Shown: positions 42,463-53,028, numbered from the stretch's first letter. The stretch is DNA of 54,174 nt from Cutibacterium avidum ATCC 25577 (GCF_000227295.1 NZ_JH165054.1:2488539-2542712), one strand, 5' to 3'. The notes: a model not told the origin generated them from the sequence alone. Made by a program: numbers and translations.

Positions 42463-42900
42463 ATGGGCCACGTGCCAACCCCAACCAGCAGCCAGGATCA
42501 CGTCCTCACTGATGCGGACCGTGAACGCATCGCGGACCGCTACCCCATACAGTGTCGAACCCCGTGGGTGATCCTCATCCTGGTGCTGGCTGCCGTCCTC
42601 GTCGGATGGACGGTGTGGGCGGGACTCCACCATGCCGAGCAGCCGATCCGGGCGAGCTTGCACGGATACCAAGCGATATCCGACACCCGCGTCGACGTCA
42701 CGATCAACCTGCATCGGCCCGACCCCTCCGTCAAGGGTTCCTGCGTCCTGGTCGCCACCGGTGCTGACCACGTGCGCGTCGGGGAGACGACGGTGACGTT
42801 TCCGACAAGCTCGTCAAAGGACGAGACGATCCACACCAGCGTCAAGACCTTTTCGCGTGCTGTTACCGCTGAGCTGGAGAAGTGCGGACCCGTCGGGTGA
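42463..42900 (+). CDS. DUF4307 membrane protein
   Basis: 145 residues. LTDADRERIADRYP, one helix (WVILILVLAAVLVGWTVWAGL) and an extracytoplasmic beta-type domain (VDVTINLHRPDPSVKGSCVLVATGADHVRVGE) match the actinobacterial DUF4307 layout. It precedes greA by 20 bases and is probably cotranscribed with it. Confidence 0.8.
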   Translation: MGHVPTPTSSQDHVLTDADRERIADRYPIQCRTPWVILILVLAAVLVGWTVWAGLHHAEQPIRASLHGYQAISDTRVDVTINLHRPDPSVKGSCVLVATGADHVRVGETTVTFPTSSSKDETIHTSVKTFSRAVTAELEKCGPVG

Positions 42901-42920
42901 CAACGCGGTAGGATGAACAA

Positions 42921-43427
42921 ATGCCTGAGTCCCAAGACACTGTGTGGCTGACCCAAGAGGCCTTCGACAAGCTCACCCAAGAGCTCGCGTACCTCAAGGG
43001 TGAGGGCCGCACCATCATTTCCAACAAGATTGCTGACGCTCGTTCCGAGGGCGACCTTTCCGAGAACGGCGGCTACCATGCCGCCCGTGAGGAGCAGGGG
43101 CAGGCCGAGGCCCGCATCCGTCAGCTGGAGCAGATGCTGCGCAACGCTGAGGTGGGCGAAGCCCCGTCCACTCCGGACGAGGTCGTGCCCGGTTCCAAGG
43201 TGACCGTCTGCTACTTCGACGACAAGTCCGACACTGACACCTTCCTGCTGGGATCGCGGCAGGTGATGGGGCTCGACGATTCCGTCGACATCTCCGTCTA
43301 CTCCCCGCAATCCCCCCTTGGTGGTGCCGTTCTGGGCCATTCCAAGGGAGAATCGACCGAGTACAAGGCTCCCAATGGCAAGACGATCAAGGTGACGATC
43401 CTTGACGTCGAGCCGTTCCAGGAGTGA
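42921..43427 (+). CDS. greA: Transcription elongation factor GreA
   Basis: 168 residues. N-terminal coiled coil with the catalytic acidic tip ARSEGDLSENGGYHAAREEQ, then the FKBP-like C-terminal domain (SPLGGAVLGHSKGE). GreA stimulates RNA cleavage by backtracked polymerase through the secondary channel. Followed by a perfect terminator. Confidence 0.96.
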   Translation: MPESQDTVWLTQEAFDKLTQELAYLKGEGRTIISNKIADARSEGDLSENGGYHAAREEQGQAEARIRQLEQMLRNAEVGEAPSTPDEVVPGSKVTVCYFDDKSDTDTFLLGSRQVMGLDDSVDISVYSPQSPLGGAVLGHSKGESTEYKAPNGKTIKVTILDVEPFQE

Positions 43428-43441
43428 CACGCTTCCACAAA

Positions 43442-43483
43442 TGTGATGAGGGCGGGGTGCCATGGCACCCCGCCCTCATCACA
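43442..43483. terminator. Perfect 42-base palindrome, bidirectional terminator
   Basis: Arms 43442-43462 and 43463-43483 are exact reverse complements with no spacer. It lies between greA and the convergent DUF4097-like gene and would terminate both. Confidence 0.85.
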
Positions 43484-43496
43484 TTATGTCGCAGGC

Positions 43497-44483
43497 TCAC
43501 ATCGCGCGAACTGCGATCCTCCCGACCAAGCAGGTGAGGCCAAGACGGGCCGCTCCGTCACCCATGACGTACTCGTCGACATCTCCGCCTTCGGGCCAGG
43601 AGATCATGCCGGTCTGGGCCTTGCCACAAACCGAGACGTTGGATCCTTCGGCCAGCTTGACCAGCAGATTGCCCGACTCGACGCGGATCTGGGAGCGACC
43701 GCTGTCGATGCATCCGGTGATGGTGCCATTTCCGGCCTGGAAGAGACCGTCCTCCAGCTGGTGGACGCCTTCGATCTCAGTGACGCCAGCGGTGACACGC
43801 ACCCTCCCGAGGTGCTCCACGCCAGTGGCACGCAACGAGCCACCTGACAGCTCGATGTCGACGGGCAGATCGGGATGCACACGAATCGTCACTTCCCGAC
43901 CCAGACCAAGATCCTTGACCCCGTCCATGTCGGCCGGGAGTCGGAACCTCTTGAGGACCCCCAGATCAGGGGCGAGGTGACCGTCAACACCGACCTCAAC
44001 GACTCCTCCGACGCGCCTGCGGGTGTGCTTGCCCTCGATCTGCAGGCCGGAGACCGAGCGGTCCCCGATGAGACGGATGCGACGTCCGGTGCAGTTCAGA
44101 CGGACGCGATCCAGATCGCTCGCGACGTCGACGTGCTTTTGCGGTTCACTCTCGCCGCTGGCGCGACGCGGTCCGGGCGACATCGTCGAGGCGACTGTCT
44201 CACCGACGCTCTCTGCCACCCCGGACACCACGCGCCAGGCCGAGCGGAGCCCCTCCTTGGCTTCTGGAGGGATGGCGAAGCCGGCCAGAGGGCCCTTGTC
44301 GCCCCCGGAAGTCTCGTCCTCGGATGCCCCGCGGCGGGGGCCGGTCCCTTCGGCGGGGCCGCTCTGGCTCCCGGGTGCGGGCTGCTCCTGCCCCCGTGCA
44401 TCAGCGATACGGCGGTTGGCCTCGGCGGTGTCGATCCTCCCGGCAGCAAGGTCCTCGAGGATGGCGGTGATATCAGCGCTCAT
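43497..44483 (-). CDS. Hypothetical protein with beta-helical (DUF4097-like) domain
   Basis: 328 residues. N-terminal SHOCT-like helix (ITAILEDLAAGRIDTAEANRRIADA), a low-complexity Pro/Gly/Glu linker, then short beta repeats (LNCTGRRIRLIGDRSVSGLQIEG, VDIELSGGSLRATGVEHLGRVRVTAG...). This pattern is that of bactofilin/DUF4097-type adhesive beta-helices. No membrane segment; function unknown. Confidence 0.65.
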   Translation of the reverse strand: MSADITAILEDLAAGRIDTAEANRRIADARGQEQPAPGSQSGPAEGTGPRRGASEDETSGGDKGPLAGFAIPPEAKEGLRSAWRVVSGVAESVGETVASTMSPGPRRASGESEPQKHVDVASDLDRVRLNCTGRRIRLIGDRSVSGLQIEGKHTRRRVGGVVEVGVDGHLAPDLGVLKRFRLPADMDGVKDLGLGREVTIRVHPDLPVDIELSGGSLRATGVEHLGRVRVTAGVTEIEGVHQLEDGLFQAGNGTITGCIDSGRSQIRVESGNLLVKLAEGSNVSVCGKAQTGMISWPEGGDVDEYVMGDGAARLGLTCLVGRIAVRAM

Positions 44484-44510
44484 GACATCAACTTTACGGG
44501 TGAACCCAAC

Positions 44511-45743
44511 TCACGCGTGTTCGGCAGCGAGGTCGTCCTGACTTGGAGGAACCTCCTCTGCCGGGGTCTCGGGGCTCAGGGCCTTGATGAAGGCGACGCC
44601 GAAAGCGACGATCGGGATGGCGAACAGGGCGCCCACGATACCGGAGATGATGGCGCCGACAGCGATACCAACCAGCACGATGAGCGGGTGGATCGAGACT
44701 GCCTTACCCAGCAGGAAGGGTTGCAGGACGTGTCCTTCGATCTGCATGACGGCGACGAAGACGATCAGCATGATGACGGCCTTGAAGAAGCCCAGGGTCA
44801 CCAGCACCACACCAACCGCGACGACGCCTGCCGTCAGCGCGCCGACGATCGGCACGAACGCGAGGATGAAGGTGAGGGCACCGATCGCGACCGACATGGA
44901 TGAGCCAATGATGGCCGCGCCGATGCCGGCTCCCAGGCCATCCACGAAGGCGACGATGACGGCGGCTCGCACATAGGCCACCAGGGCGACCCAGCCGCGC
45001 TTGGCAGCGTCAAGGATTTTGGCGCGACGCTCACGTGGGATGAGGACCGCCGACTTCTCAGCCAGTTTGTCTCCCTCGTACACGAAGAAGAAGGTGGCGA
45101 AGAGGGCCAGGACGAGCCCCGCTGCGAAACGGCCGATCTGGGTTCCGGCGGCAGCTGCGGTCGAGGCAATGCGTCCCTGGGATCCAGCCATGGCAGCCTC
45201 GGCCTTGTGCATGAGGTCATTGAGCTGGGCCTTGTCGGTGTGCAGGGGGCTGTTGGCCAGCCACGCCAGCGCCTGCTTGAAACTGGCAACCGCCTGGTTG
45301 CCCAGTTCCCGCCACTGCATCGCGATCTGGGCGCCGACGAGGGTGAATACGCCGCCGACCAGGATGATGAGCAGCAGCAGGCAGATTCCCGAGGCGATGC
45401 CACGGTGGATGTGATGGCGCGACAACCAGTTAGCCAGCGGCCACATGGCTGCCGTCAGCATGAGGGCCACCGCGACGGGCACTGACACCTCGGACGCAGC
45501 GTGAAGCACCTGGTAAAGCCCGTAGATGAAGGCTGCGATGACGATGAGCCGCCAGCACCATCCAGCCGCAGTACGGACAGCGCTGGGAACGTCTTCGGCG
45601 GGGGCGACCGTCGCCGTGATGGGCTGGGGAGTTGATGCGACCTCCTGGTCAGGAGCGGTGTCGATCGCCTCGCCCTCGGCGTCGGCACGCGGGGGAACCG
45701 GTGTCGAATCTGTGGTCTTCGTGCCCGAGCCGAATAGCTTCAT
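44511..45743 (-). CDS. AI-2E family transporter (YdiK/TqsA-like)
   Basis: 410 residues with about eight helices. [75 protein letters not shown] and [45 protein letters not shown] fit the family. Members include autoinducer-2 exporters and Na+/H+ antiporters, so the substrate is open. The N-terminus is acidic and Pro/Thr-rich. Confidence 0.88.
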   Translation of the reverse strand: MKLFGSGTKTTDSTPVPPRADAEGEAIDTAPDQEVASTPQPITATVAPAEDVPSAVRTAAGWCWRLIVIAAFIYGLYQVLHAASEVSVPVAVALMLTAAMWPLANWLSRHHIHRGIASGICLLLLIILVGGVFTLVGAQIAMQWRELGNQAVASFKQALAWLANSPLHTDKAQLNDLMHKAEAAMAGSQGRIASTAAAAGTQIGRFAAGLVLALFATFFFVYEGDKLAEKSAVLIPRERRAKILDAAKRGWVALVAYVRAAVIVAFVDGLGAGIGAAIIGSSMSVAIGALTFILAFVPIVGALTAGVVAVGVVLVTLGFFKAVIMLIVFVAVMQIEGHVLQPFLLGKAVSIHPLIVLVGIAVGAIISGIVGALFAIPIVAFGVAFIKALSPETPAEEVPPSQDDLAAEHA

Positions 45744-45844
45744 GGCTTCCTTCCGGAATTGTGGGGCGGGGCCGAGGCCCCGGAACGCGTGTTCACAGGG
45801 TAGCGTCTAGCATGTCATCCGTATGTATCCATTTGGAGGCCACC

Positions 45845-46528
45845 GTGGTAGCTCGTCCCCTTGCCGAACTGACCGCCCCCGACTGGGCAGAGGCATTGGC
45901 GGAGGTGGAGCCACGCATCCATGAGATGGGGGACTTCCTGCGAGCCGAGACAGCTGCCGGACGAGGGTTTCTGCCTCACGGGGATCGCATTCTGCGCGCT
46001 TTTTCCCGTCCCATGGCGGATGTTCGAGTGCTCATCGTCGGCCAGGACCCTTACCCCACCCCAGGCCACCCCGTGGGCCTGAGTTTCTCGGTGGAGCGCG
46101 ACGTGCGTCCGTTGCCCCGGTCCTTGCAGAACATCTACGCCGAATTGCAGTCTGACCTGGGAATTTCCCCTTGTGAACATGGCGATCTCACCGGCTGGTT
46201 CGAGCAGGGGGTGTTGCTCCTCAACAGGTGCCTCACCGTCCAGCCTGGTCGACCCGCCTCACATCGCGGCAAGGGATGGGAGGAGGTCACCCAGACCGCC
46301 ATCGAAGCCCTCGTGGCACGTGGCGGCCCGCTGGTGGCCATTCTGTGGGGCCGCGACGCGCAATCCCTGGAACCCATGCTGGGCGGGGTTCCGATCGTCA
46401 AGTCCTCACACCCCTCCCCCATGTCAGCCCGATACGGCTTCTTCGGGTCCCGACCCTTCAGCCGCACCAACGACTTGCTGGTACAGCAGGGGGGCGACCC
46501 GATTAACTGGGACCTGTCCTCCCACTGA
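45845..46528 (+). CDS. ung: Uracil-DNA glycosylase
   Basis: 227 residues, family 1 UDG. The water-activating Asp is in [22 protein letters not shown] and the catalytic His in [25 protein letters not shown]. Removes uracil from DNA. GTG 45845 is the start, with GGAGG eight bases upstream. Confidence 0.95.
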   Translation: MVARPLAELTAPDWAEALAEVEPRIHEMGDFLRAETAAGRGFLPHGDRILRAFSRPMADVRVLIVGQDPYPTPGHPVGLSFSVERDVRPLPRSLQNIYAELQSDLGISPCEHGDLTGWFEQGVLLLNRCLTVQPGRPASHRGKGWEEVTQTAIEALVARGGPLVAILWGRDAQSLEPMLGGVPIVKSSHPSPMSARYGFFGSRPFSRTNDLLVQQGGDPINWDLSSH

Positions 46529-46557
46529 TCGGGCCGGCCCCTCATGCCGGATGTGTG

Positions 46558-46662
46558 TCAGTCCTGCTCGGGATGACGGAACAGGGAGAAGGCCGATGCG
46601 GCCAATCCGCCCCACACCGTGACCATGGCGATGATCATCATGACGGTGGCGGATCCACTCAT
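46558..46662 (-). CDS. metS: MetS-type small subunit of an amino-acid importer
   Basis: 34 residues, MSGSATVMMIIAMVTVWGGLAASAFSLFRHPEQD: one membrane helix with the conserved WGG. In Corynebacterium MetPS a small protein of this type is needed by the NSS transporter for methionine/alanine uptake. Overlaps the transporter stop codon by ATGA. Confidence 0.85.
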   Translation of the reverse strand: MSGSATVMMIIAMVTVWGGLAASAFSLFRHPEQD

Positions 46663-48278
46663 GACAACGCTCCTTCCTGAGATGCCTGGGCATTCGCTCG
46701 GGCGAGCTCTTCCTCGTGAGTGAGCTCGTGGTGAATGGCCGAGCGGTTCGGCCACGGGATGAGGGACAGCACGATTGCCAGCACGACGACGAGGATCGAC
46801 ATTCCCCATCCGAAGATTCCAACGAAGTTTCCGGGCATTCCGCCGTAGCCCTTGCTGGAGACGGTGACGATCTCGGTGATCCACAGGCCCAGCAGGACCA
46901 ACGGGGCGACGACACCGACCAGGGCCATCCACACCTTGTTGACCTTGAACGAGGAGTACTCGTTGAGGTGGTCGCGCAGCACCGGGAGCTTGCGCAGTGC
47001 CCAGGTGATGACGAGGCAGGCCAGCAGGGCAACGCCGACGATGCCGATGTTGTTGATGAAGTGGTCGGTGACATCGAGCAGGTTGAGGCCGGTCGTCGTC
47101 GGGAAGAGGATGATCGACGCGACGGCCGTCACTCCACCGACGACCCAGGTTGCTGCAACTCGGTGCATGCCGGTCTTCTCGCGGAAGGCTGCGATGACGA
47201 CCTCCAGCAGGCTGATCATCGACGTGATGCCGGCAAAAACCAGGGAGACGAAGAAGAGCACGCCCATGATCGGTCCGACAGCACCCGCCTGACTGATGAT
47301 CTGCGGGAAGGCGATGAAGGCCAGGCCGATACCCGAGCCAGCGACCTCGCTCACCGGCTTGCCGGAAGCAGTTGCCATGAAGCCCAGGGCGGCGAAGACG
47401 CCGAGGCCGGCCAGGATCTCGAATGAGGAGTTGGCGAACCCGACGACCAGGCCGGAACCTGTCAGGTCAGACTTCGGCTTGAGGTAGGAGGCATAGGTCA
47501 CCATGATGCCGAATCCCACTGACAGGGAGAAGAAGATCTGGCCGTAGGCGGCCATCCACACCTGGTAGTTCCCCAACGCATTCCACGCCGGGGTGAACAG
47601 GGCGTCAAGGCCAGTCGATGCGCCGTCCAGGGTGAGGGCGACGATGACCAGCGCGATGAACATCACCGCGAGCATCGGCATGAAGACCCACGAGGCGCGG
47701 GTGATGCCCTTCTCGACGCCGGTGGCCATGATGGCCAACACGACGAGCCACAGGATCAGCAACGGCCAGAAGACTCCGGGCACGAAGTGGAATTCGACGT
47801 CAACGTTGTTGGCCACGTGCAGGAAGCTGCCTGTGAGGAATCCCTCGGGGTCGTCTCCCCATGCCTTCGTCACCGAGAATCCGACATAGCGAATGGCCCA
47901 GGCGATGATGGCGGCGTAGTAGATGACGATCACCCAACAGATGAGGGTCTGCCACCATCCGATGGCCTCCGTGTGCTTGTTGAGACGACGCAAGGCCATG
48001 GGCGGCGAGCCACGGAACTTGTGTCCGACGGCATAGTCGAGGAAGAGCAGCGGGATACCGGCGGTGAGCAGGGCGATCAGGTAGGGCACGATGAAGGCTC
48101 CGCCACCATTGCTGTAGGCGACGTAGGGGAACCTCCAGATATTTCCCAGCCCGACGGCGGAGCCAATCGCAGCAATGAGGAAGGCTCCCCGGCCGGTGAA
48201 ACTCTCACGCCGCTGGGGCTTTCCAATACTGTTTCCGTCACCTGCAACGGTCGCGCCAGGCTGCGCGGGGTCAGACAT
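46659..48278 (-). CDS. metP: NSS-family sodium-dependent amino-acid transporter (MetP-like)
   Basis: About 539 residues with 12 helices. The NSS signature is GRGAFLIAAIGSAVGLGNIWRFPYVAYSNGGGAFIVPY (sodium and substrate site), plus FFSLSVGFGIMVTYASYL. With the coupled MetS it is likely a methionine and alanine importer. ATG 48278 (MSDPAQPG) is preceded by GGAAAGGA and is preferred over 48293. Confidence 0.9.
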   Translation of the reverse strand: MSDPAQPGATVAGDGNSIGKPQRRESFTGRGAFLIAAIGSAVGLGNIWRFPYVAYSNGGGAFIVPYLIALLTAGIPLLFLDYAVGHKFRGSPPMALRRLNKHTEAIGWWQTLICWVIVIYYAAIIAWAIRYVGFSVTKAWGDDPEGFLTGSFLHVANNVDVEFHFVPGVFWPLLILWLVVLAIMATGVEKGITRASWVFMPMLAVMFIALVIVALTLDGASTGLDALFTPAWNALGNYQVWMAAYGQIFFSLSVGFGIMVTYASYLKPKSDLTGSGLVVGFANSSFEILAGLGVFAALGFMATASGKPVSEVAGSGIGLAFIAFPQIISQAGAVGPIMGVLFFVSLVFAGITSMISLLEVVIAAFREKTGMHRVAATWVVGGVTAVASIILFPTTTGLNLLDVTDHFINNIGIVGVALLACLVITWALRKLPVLRDHLNEYSSFKVNKVWMALVGVVAPLVLLGLWITEIVTVSSKGYGGMPGNFVGIFGWGMSILVVVLAIVLSLIPWPNRSAIHHELTHEEELARANAQASQEGALS

Positions 48279-48425
48279 GTTGATCCTTTCCACCGGTGAA
48301 CTTCGACCCCCAGTCTCACATGGTGATGAGGTGGGACCAGATCATGGACCACACATTGAGATAACAGGAATTGATCCGAGCCGATGTCGGTTACACCCGT
48401 GTCGACGTCGTGAGGAAAGGGACGC

Positions 48426-49058
48426 ATGAACAACAACGAGATGGTCTCACCCGACAACGCCCTGCCCGGAGGCCGAACCCCGGTGTTGGAAATGCCGTTC
48501 TTCCACCGCGTGACTGGGGACCGGCTGGACCACTCCTTCCCCGGCTCCGAGACGATCTACCTGGCCATGGGGTGTTTCTGGGGAGCCGAGAAGCTGTTCT
48601 GGAACAATGACGGGGTGCTGCAAACCGCCGTTGGTTACATGGGCGGTTTCACTCCCAACCCCACCTACCGGGAGGTGTGTACCGGACGCACTGGGCACGC
48701 CGAAACCGTCCGGGTCACCTACGACCCGACCAGAATCTCCACCGAGGAGATCCTCACCCTCTTCATGGAGAACCACGACCCCACCCAGGGGATGCGTCAG
48801 GGCAACGACGTCGGTACCCAGTACCGCTCGGCGATCTGGTGCACCACCACCGAGCAGTTCATGACGGCCACCACCCTCAGGGGGTCCTTCCAGGCCAACC
48901 TGCTCAATGCCGGGTACGGGGAGATCACGACGACGATCTCGATGGCCAACGGCGTGGAGTTCTTCCTGGCTGAGGCCGAGCATCAGCAGTACCTCGAGGA
49001 CAACCCCTTCGGCTACTGCCCTGTCCACGCAACCGGGGTGTGCCTCGCGCGAGCATGA
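48426..49058 (+). CDS. msrA: Peptide methionine sulfoxide reductase A
   Basis: 210 residues. Catalytic cysteine in LAMGCFWGAEKLFW, followed by VGYMGGFTPNPTYREVCTGRTGHAE and NDVGTQYRSAIW; the C-terminal CPVHATGVCLARA supplies resolving cysteines. Reduces methionine-S-sulfoxide with thioredoxin. The N-terminus carries the roughly 30-residue extension common in actinobacteria. Confidence 0.94.
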   Translation: MNNNEMVSPDNALPGGRTPVLEMPFFHRVTGDRLDHSFPGSETIYLAMGCFWGAEKLFWNNDGVLQTAVGYMGGFTPNPTYREVCTGRTGHAETVRVTYDPTRISTEEILTLFMENHDPTQGMRQGNDVGTQYRSAIWCTTTEQFMTATTLRGSFQANLLNAGYGEITTTISMANGVEFFLAEAEHQQYLEDNPFGYCPVHATGVCLARA

Positions 49059-49092
49059 TGGACATGACCACCCCCTGAGGAGGATTGAACAT

Positions 49093-49956
49093 ATGAAGTA
49101 CCGCAAGATTGGACCCTTCCGAACCTCTGCCATCGCTTACGGATCGATGCCGTTGTCGATCGAAGGTCGCCCGGACCGCGAGACCGCGATCAAGGTCCTC
49201 CATGACGTCCTGGACGCCGGGTGCACCCACATCGACACCGCATGGGCCTACTACGAGTCCGGCGGCGAGGAGCAGTACGGCGAGAAGCTCGTCGCTGATG
49301 CCCTGGAGTCCTGGAATGGTGACCGCTCGACGATCTCGGTGGCCACCAAGGTTGGCCACTTCCGCTGCTTCAACGACACCGGGGAGGCCGTCTGGGACGT
49401 CGACGGATCCCCGGAGCGGCTACGCCGTGACGCCAAGCTCTCGGCCGACGCCCTGCACACGGACCAGATCGACCTGCTCTACCTGCACCGTCCCGACCCG
49501 AAGGTCGAGTACGTGGAGATGGTGAGGACCCTGGCGGGCATCCTCGACGACGGCTTGGCCCGAACCGCTGGCATCTCGAACGCCAACCCCGACCAGATCC
49601 GGCTGGCCCAGAGCATTCTCGGTGATCGTCTGGTGGCCGTGCAGAACCAGTTCTCCCCCGGCTTCCTGTCCTCGCGGCCCGAGGTGGAGCTCTGCGGTGA
49701 GCTCGACCTGGCATTCGTCGCGTGGAGCCCGCTTGGCGGTTACCGTCGTCCCCTCGAGGAGGACGCCTTCGCCGCCTTCCAGCGCGTCGCTGATGCCCGT
49801 GGAGTCAGTCGGGCCCAAGTCATTCTGGCGTGGGAACTGGCCCAGGGCGATCACGTCATCCCGATCCCGGGATCCCACCGCTCGGAAACGATCCTTGACT
49901 CCTTCAAGGCCGTCGATCTTTCCCTGACCGACGAGGAGCTGGCTCGACTTCCCTGA
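49093..49956 (+). CDS. Aldo/keto reductase
   Basis: 287 residues. HIDTAWAYYESGGEEQYGEKL (Asp, Tyr), SVATKVGHFR (Lys), QIDLLYLHRPDP (His) and IPGSHRSETILDS are the AKR catalytic and cofactor motifs. Starts at ATG 49093 after GGAGGATTG. About 35 bases after msrA, so possibly in one oxidative-stress transcript. Confidence 0.9.
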   Translation: MKYRKIGPFRTSAIAYGSMPLSIEGRPDRETAIKVLHDVLDAGCTHIDTAWAYYESGGEEQYGEKLVADALESWNGDRSTISVATKVGHFRCFNDTGEAVWDVDGSPERLRRDAKLSADALHTDQIDLLYLHRPDPKVEYVEMVRTLAGILDDGLARTAGISNANPDQIRLAQSILGDRLVAVQNQFSPGFLSSRPEVELCGELDLAFVAWSPLGGYRRPLEEDAFAAFQRVADARGVSRAQVILAWELAQGDHVIPIPGSHRSETILDSFKAVDLSLTDEELARLP

Positions 49957-50012
49957 CGTCCGCCCTGCGGCAGATGTGCGCATGCACCCGGTAACCGTGA
50001 CATGATCCCCGG

Positions 50013-50903
50013 GTGCATGACGACATCGAGGCAAGACGAGGACTGACGACCGGTATCGCCCTCTACCTCATGTGGGGATTCTTCCCCCTCTACTTCCGGT
50101 TGCTGGAGCGTTCCGGAGCCTTCGAGATCATCGCCCACCGCGTGGTGTGGTCCTTCGTCTTCTGCGCCATCCTGCTGACGATCGGGAAAGGTTGGGATCG
50201 GCTCGCCACCCTGGCCCACGACCGCCGCAGTCTGTGGGGTCTCGTGCTGGCCGGCCACCTGGTCCTGATCAACTGGACCCTCTACGTCTGGTCCGTCAAT
50301 GCCGGTCACACCCTTGACGCCGCGATGGGGTACTTCATCAATCCACTCGTCTCGGCCTTGCTGGGTGTGCTGATCCTGCGGGAACGACTCAGTCCGGCCC
50401 AATGGATGGCTTTCGGAATCGGCATCGTCGCCGTCGCCGTCCTCATGGTGGGGCATTCCTCCACACCCCTCATCTCGCTGGGACTGGCGGTGAGTTTCGG
50501 ACTCTACGGCCTGGTCAAGAAAGTGCTCGGAGTGGCGGTAAAACCCGCTGTCGGGCTCATCGTCGAGACCCTGGCGACCACTCCTCTGGCCCTGGTGTAC
50601 ATCGGCTGGGGCGCTGCCCACGGGAAATCCACCTTCACCGGTTCCTACAGCCTGCTGTTGGTGAGCGCCGGCATCCTGACCGCTGTTCCGCTGCTGATGT
50701 TCGCCTTCGCGGCCTCCCGCATCAGCCTGACGACGCTGGGAATCCTGCAGTACATCTCACCGCTCCTGCAGTTCTTGGTCGGGCTGCTCCTCTTCGGTGA
50801 GCAGATGCCATGGCAACGCTGGGCCGGGTTCTCCCTGGTCTGGGTTGCCGTCGTCATGTTCTCAGCAGAAGGGGTCATTCGTGTGGTGCGACGCACTCGA
50901 TGA
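50013..50903 (+). CDS. rarD: RarD/EamA-family transporter
   Basis: 296 residues, ten helices. MWGFFPLYFRLLERSGAFEIIAHRVVWSF and WTLYVWSVNAGHTLDAAMGYFINPLVSALLGVLILRERLSPAQW are the RarD signatures. Drug/metabolite-transporter superfamily; named after E. coli RarD, substrate unproven. Confidence 0.92.
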   Translation: MHDDIEARRGLTTGIALYLMWGFFPLYFRLLERSGAFEIIAHRVVWSFVFCAILLTIGKGWDRLATLAHDRRSLWGLVLAGHLVLINWTLYVWSVNAGHTLDAAMGYFINPLVSALLGVLILRERLSPAQWMAFGIGIVAVAVLMVGHSSTPLISLGLAVSFGLYGLVKKVLGVAVKPAVGLIVETLATTPLALVYIGWGAAHGKSTFTGSYSLLLVSAGILTAVPLLMFAFAASRISLTTLGILQYISPLLQFLVGLLLFGEQMPWQRWAGFSLVWVAVVMFSAEGVIRVVRRTR

Positions 50904-50923
50904 CGCCGTCACACAATGACAAA

Positions 50924-50951
50924 GGGGCCACCGGCGAATCCCGGTGGCCCC
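50924..50951. terminator. Terminator between rarD and the OPT transporter gene
   Basis: Arms GGGGCCACCGG (50924-50934) and CCGGTGGCCCC (50941-50951), six-base loop, between two convergent genes. Confidence 0.8.
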
Positions 50952-50965
50952 ACACGTCTTCCAGG

Positions 50966-52954
50966 TCACGCCTCGGCGCGCTCACGCGCCTCTCGCTTGG
51001 TCCACTGATACAGAATCGCAATGGCAGCCACGAAGATGATCATGCCGACGATTCCAGCGCCGCTGTCCCACGACTCCGGAGCGATGGCGATGGCGTCCTC
51101 GGAACCGGCGGCAGCAATGAGCGCCGCGTAGATGACACCGAAGATGGACTCACCGACGATGAGGCCGGTGGCCAGCAGGACTCCGGTGCGCTTCTTGCCG
51201 TCGACATCGCCTCCGGTGTGTGCAGCCCACTTGTCGAACAGCCAACCGAGGCCAGCCCCGATCGGGATGGTCAGCGACAGGGCCATCGGGAGGTACATGC
51301 CCATGCCGACAGCCAGAGGCGGAAGCGAGAACCTCTTGGTGGTGTGGGTGAGGATCTCGTCGACCGTGATGACGCCGACGCCGACCAGTGCGCCGATTCC
51401 CATCAGGCCCCAGTCCAGCGAGCCGCCGAAGACGCCGGTAGCCAGCGAGGAGATGAGGGTGGCCTGCGGGGCCTGCAGGGCGTTCGGTCCGGCGCCGGGA
51501 GCACCCTGGAATCCGAAGGCGGTCTGCATGAGCTGCATGACGGGCGGGATGATCGCCGATCCGAAGACGACACCGATGATGAGGGCAACCTGCTGCTTCC
51601 ACGGGGTGGATCCGACCAGCTGGCCGGTCTTGAGGTCCTGCAGGTTGTCATTCGAGATCGTGGCGATACCGAAGACGATCGACGCGGTGAACAGGGTGTA
51701 GGCCACCAGCTTCACCGTCTCGTCACCACCGACGGCACCGTAGGTGAGCTTGATGAGCAGGGCGGCCACCAGGACGACGAGGATGCCGACCCCGGAGATC
51801 GGGCTGTTCGATGCGCCGATGAGGCCAGCCATGTAGCCACAGACGGAGGCAACGGCCAGGCCGACGAGCAGGATGAAGACCAGGCTGACGATGATGACGC
51901 CGGTCATGGACTTCGACACCACCATGTCGCGGGCGAAGCCCCACAGCATGAAGCCGATCGGGATCATGGAGAGCAGTACGACGGTCAGGACGACCGACAC
52001 CGGCAGGTCACGCTCGGTCAGCGGAACCTCGCCACCCTTGTGACGGGTCTTGGAGGACCGGACGGAGTCGCTGATGCCCCTGGTGATGGGGCCGATGACC
52101 TTGATGAGGGTCCAGATCGCCGCCACACCGATCGCGCCGGCGCCGACGAAGCGCACGTCGTTGCTGAAGACTTCCTGGATGACGTCGAGGTTGCCGCCAA
52201 CCTTGCCGGACACTCGCCACGGCAGGATCGCGCCGTAAGAGATGACGATGCCGACGAGCATGGACGCGGCAACAGCGACGCCGACGAGGTGACCGACGCC
52301 GATGAGAGCCATCGACATGCTGACGCCGACCATCGAGCCAGAGCTGTCGCCCACCTTGAATGGCTTGGTGAGGGCTGACTTGACCAGCTTGAGGTCAGAC
52401 AGCAGGGCATATCCGGCCGACACCAGGGAGCCGACGATGATGACGCGTAGGCCCACCTTGTTGGCCTCGGCCGCACCGGCGGAGTCACCAACCTTGAGGA
52501 CCTCGGCACCCGCAACGCCCTCCGGGTAGGGAAGGTCGGAGCCGGTGACGAGAGCTCGTCGCAGTGGGATGGAGTACATGACGCCGAGGATGCCGCCAAC
52601 CAGGCAGATTGCGAGGGTCGTCCAGTACGGGAATCCCTTCCACCAACCCACCATGATGAGGCCGGGCAGAACGAAGATGATGGCCGAAAGGGTTCCGGCG
52701 GCGGAGGCAATGGTCTGGACGATGTTGTTCTCTGCGACCGAGTGTCCCTTGAAGTGACGCAAGACGGCCATCGAGATGACCGCTGCCGGAATCGATGTGG
52801 CGAAGGTCAGGCCGACCTTGAGCCCGAGGTATACGTTCGCCGCGGTGAACACCAACGTCATGAGGCCGCCGAGGATGATGCCCCGGAGCGTCAATTCACG
52901 TATTGATGACCCCGACGGCTGGGCCGGCGCAGATGCGCTCGATAGGTCAGACAT
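50966..52954 (-). CDS. OPT-family oligopeptide or metal-chelate transporter
   Basis: 662 residues with about 15 helices. N-terminal ELTLRGIILGGLMTLVFTAANVYLGLKVGLTFATSIPAAVISM, then SIPLRRALVTGSDLPYPEGVAGAEVLKVG and FVGAGAIGVAAIWTLIKV, characteristic of the bacterial OPT branch. Proton-coupled import of peptides or metal complexes; the substrate is unknown. Confidence 0.92.
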   Translation of the reverse strand: MSDLSSASAPAQPSGSSIRELTLRGIILGGLMTLVFTAANVYLGLKVGLTFATSIPAAVISMAVLRHFKGHSVAENNIVQTIASAAGTLSAIIFVLPGLIMVGWWKGFPYWTTLAICLVGGILGVMYSIPLRRALVTGSDLPYPEGVAGAEVLKVGDSAGAAEANKVGLRVIIVGSLVSAGYALLSDLKLVKSALTKPFKVGDSSGSMVGVSMSMALIGVGHLVGVAVAASMLVGIVISYGAILPWRVSGKVGGNLDVIQEVFSNDVRFVGAGAIGVAAIWTLIKVIGPITRGISDSVRSSKTRHKGGEVPLTERDLPVSVVLTVVLLSMIPIGFMLWGFARDMVVSKSMTGVIIVSLVFILLVGLAVASVCGYMAGLIGASNSPISGVGILVVLVAALLIKLTYGAVGGDETVKLVAYTLFTASIVFGIATISNDNLQDLKTGQLVGSTPWKQQVALIIGVVFGSAIIPPVMQLMQTAFGFQGAPGAGPNALQAPQATLISSLATGVFGGSLDWGLMGIGALVGVGVITVDEILTHTTKRFSLPPLAVGMGMYLPMALSLTIPIGAGLGWLFDKWAAHTGGDVDGKKRTGVLLATGLIVGESIFGVIYAALIAAAGSEDAIAIAPESWDSGAGIVGMIIFVAAIAILYQWTKREARERAEA

Positions 52955-53028
52955 GTTCCTCTTCTTCCGTAGATTGACCTGACCGCTATGCCACCGTCAG
53001 AGCCCGAAAGTATGCAGGCCGCGGCTAG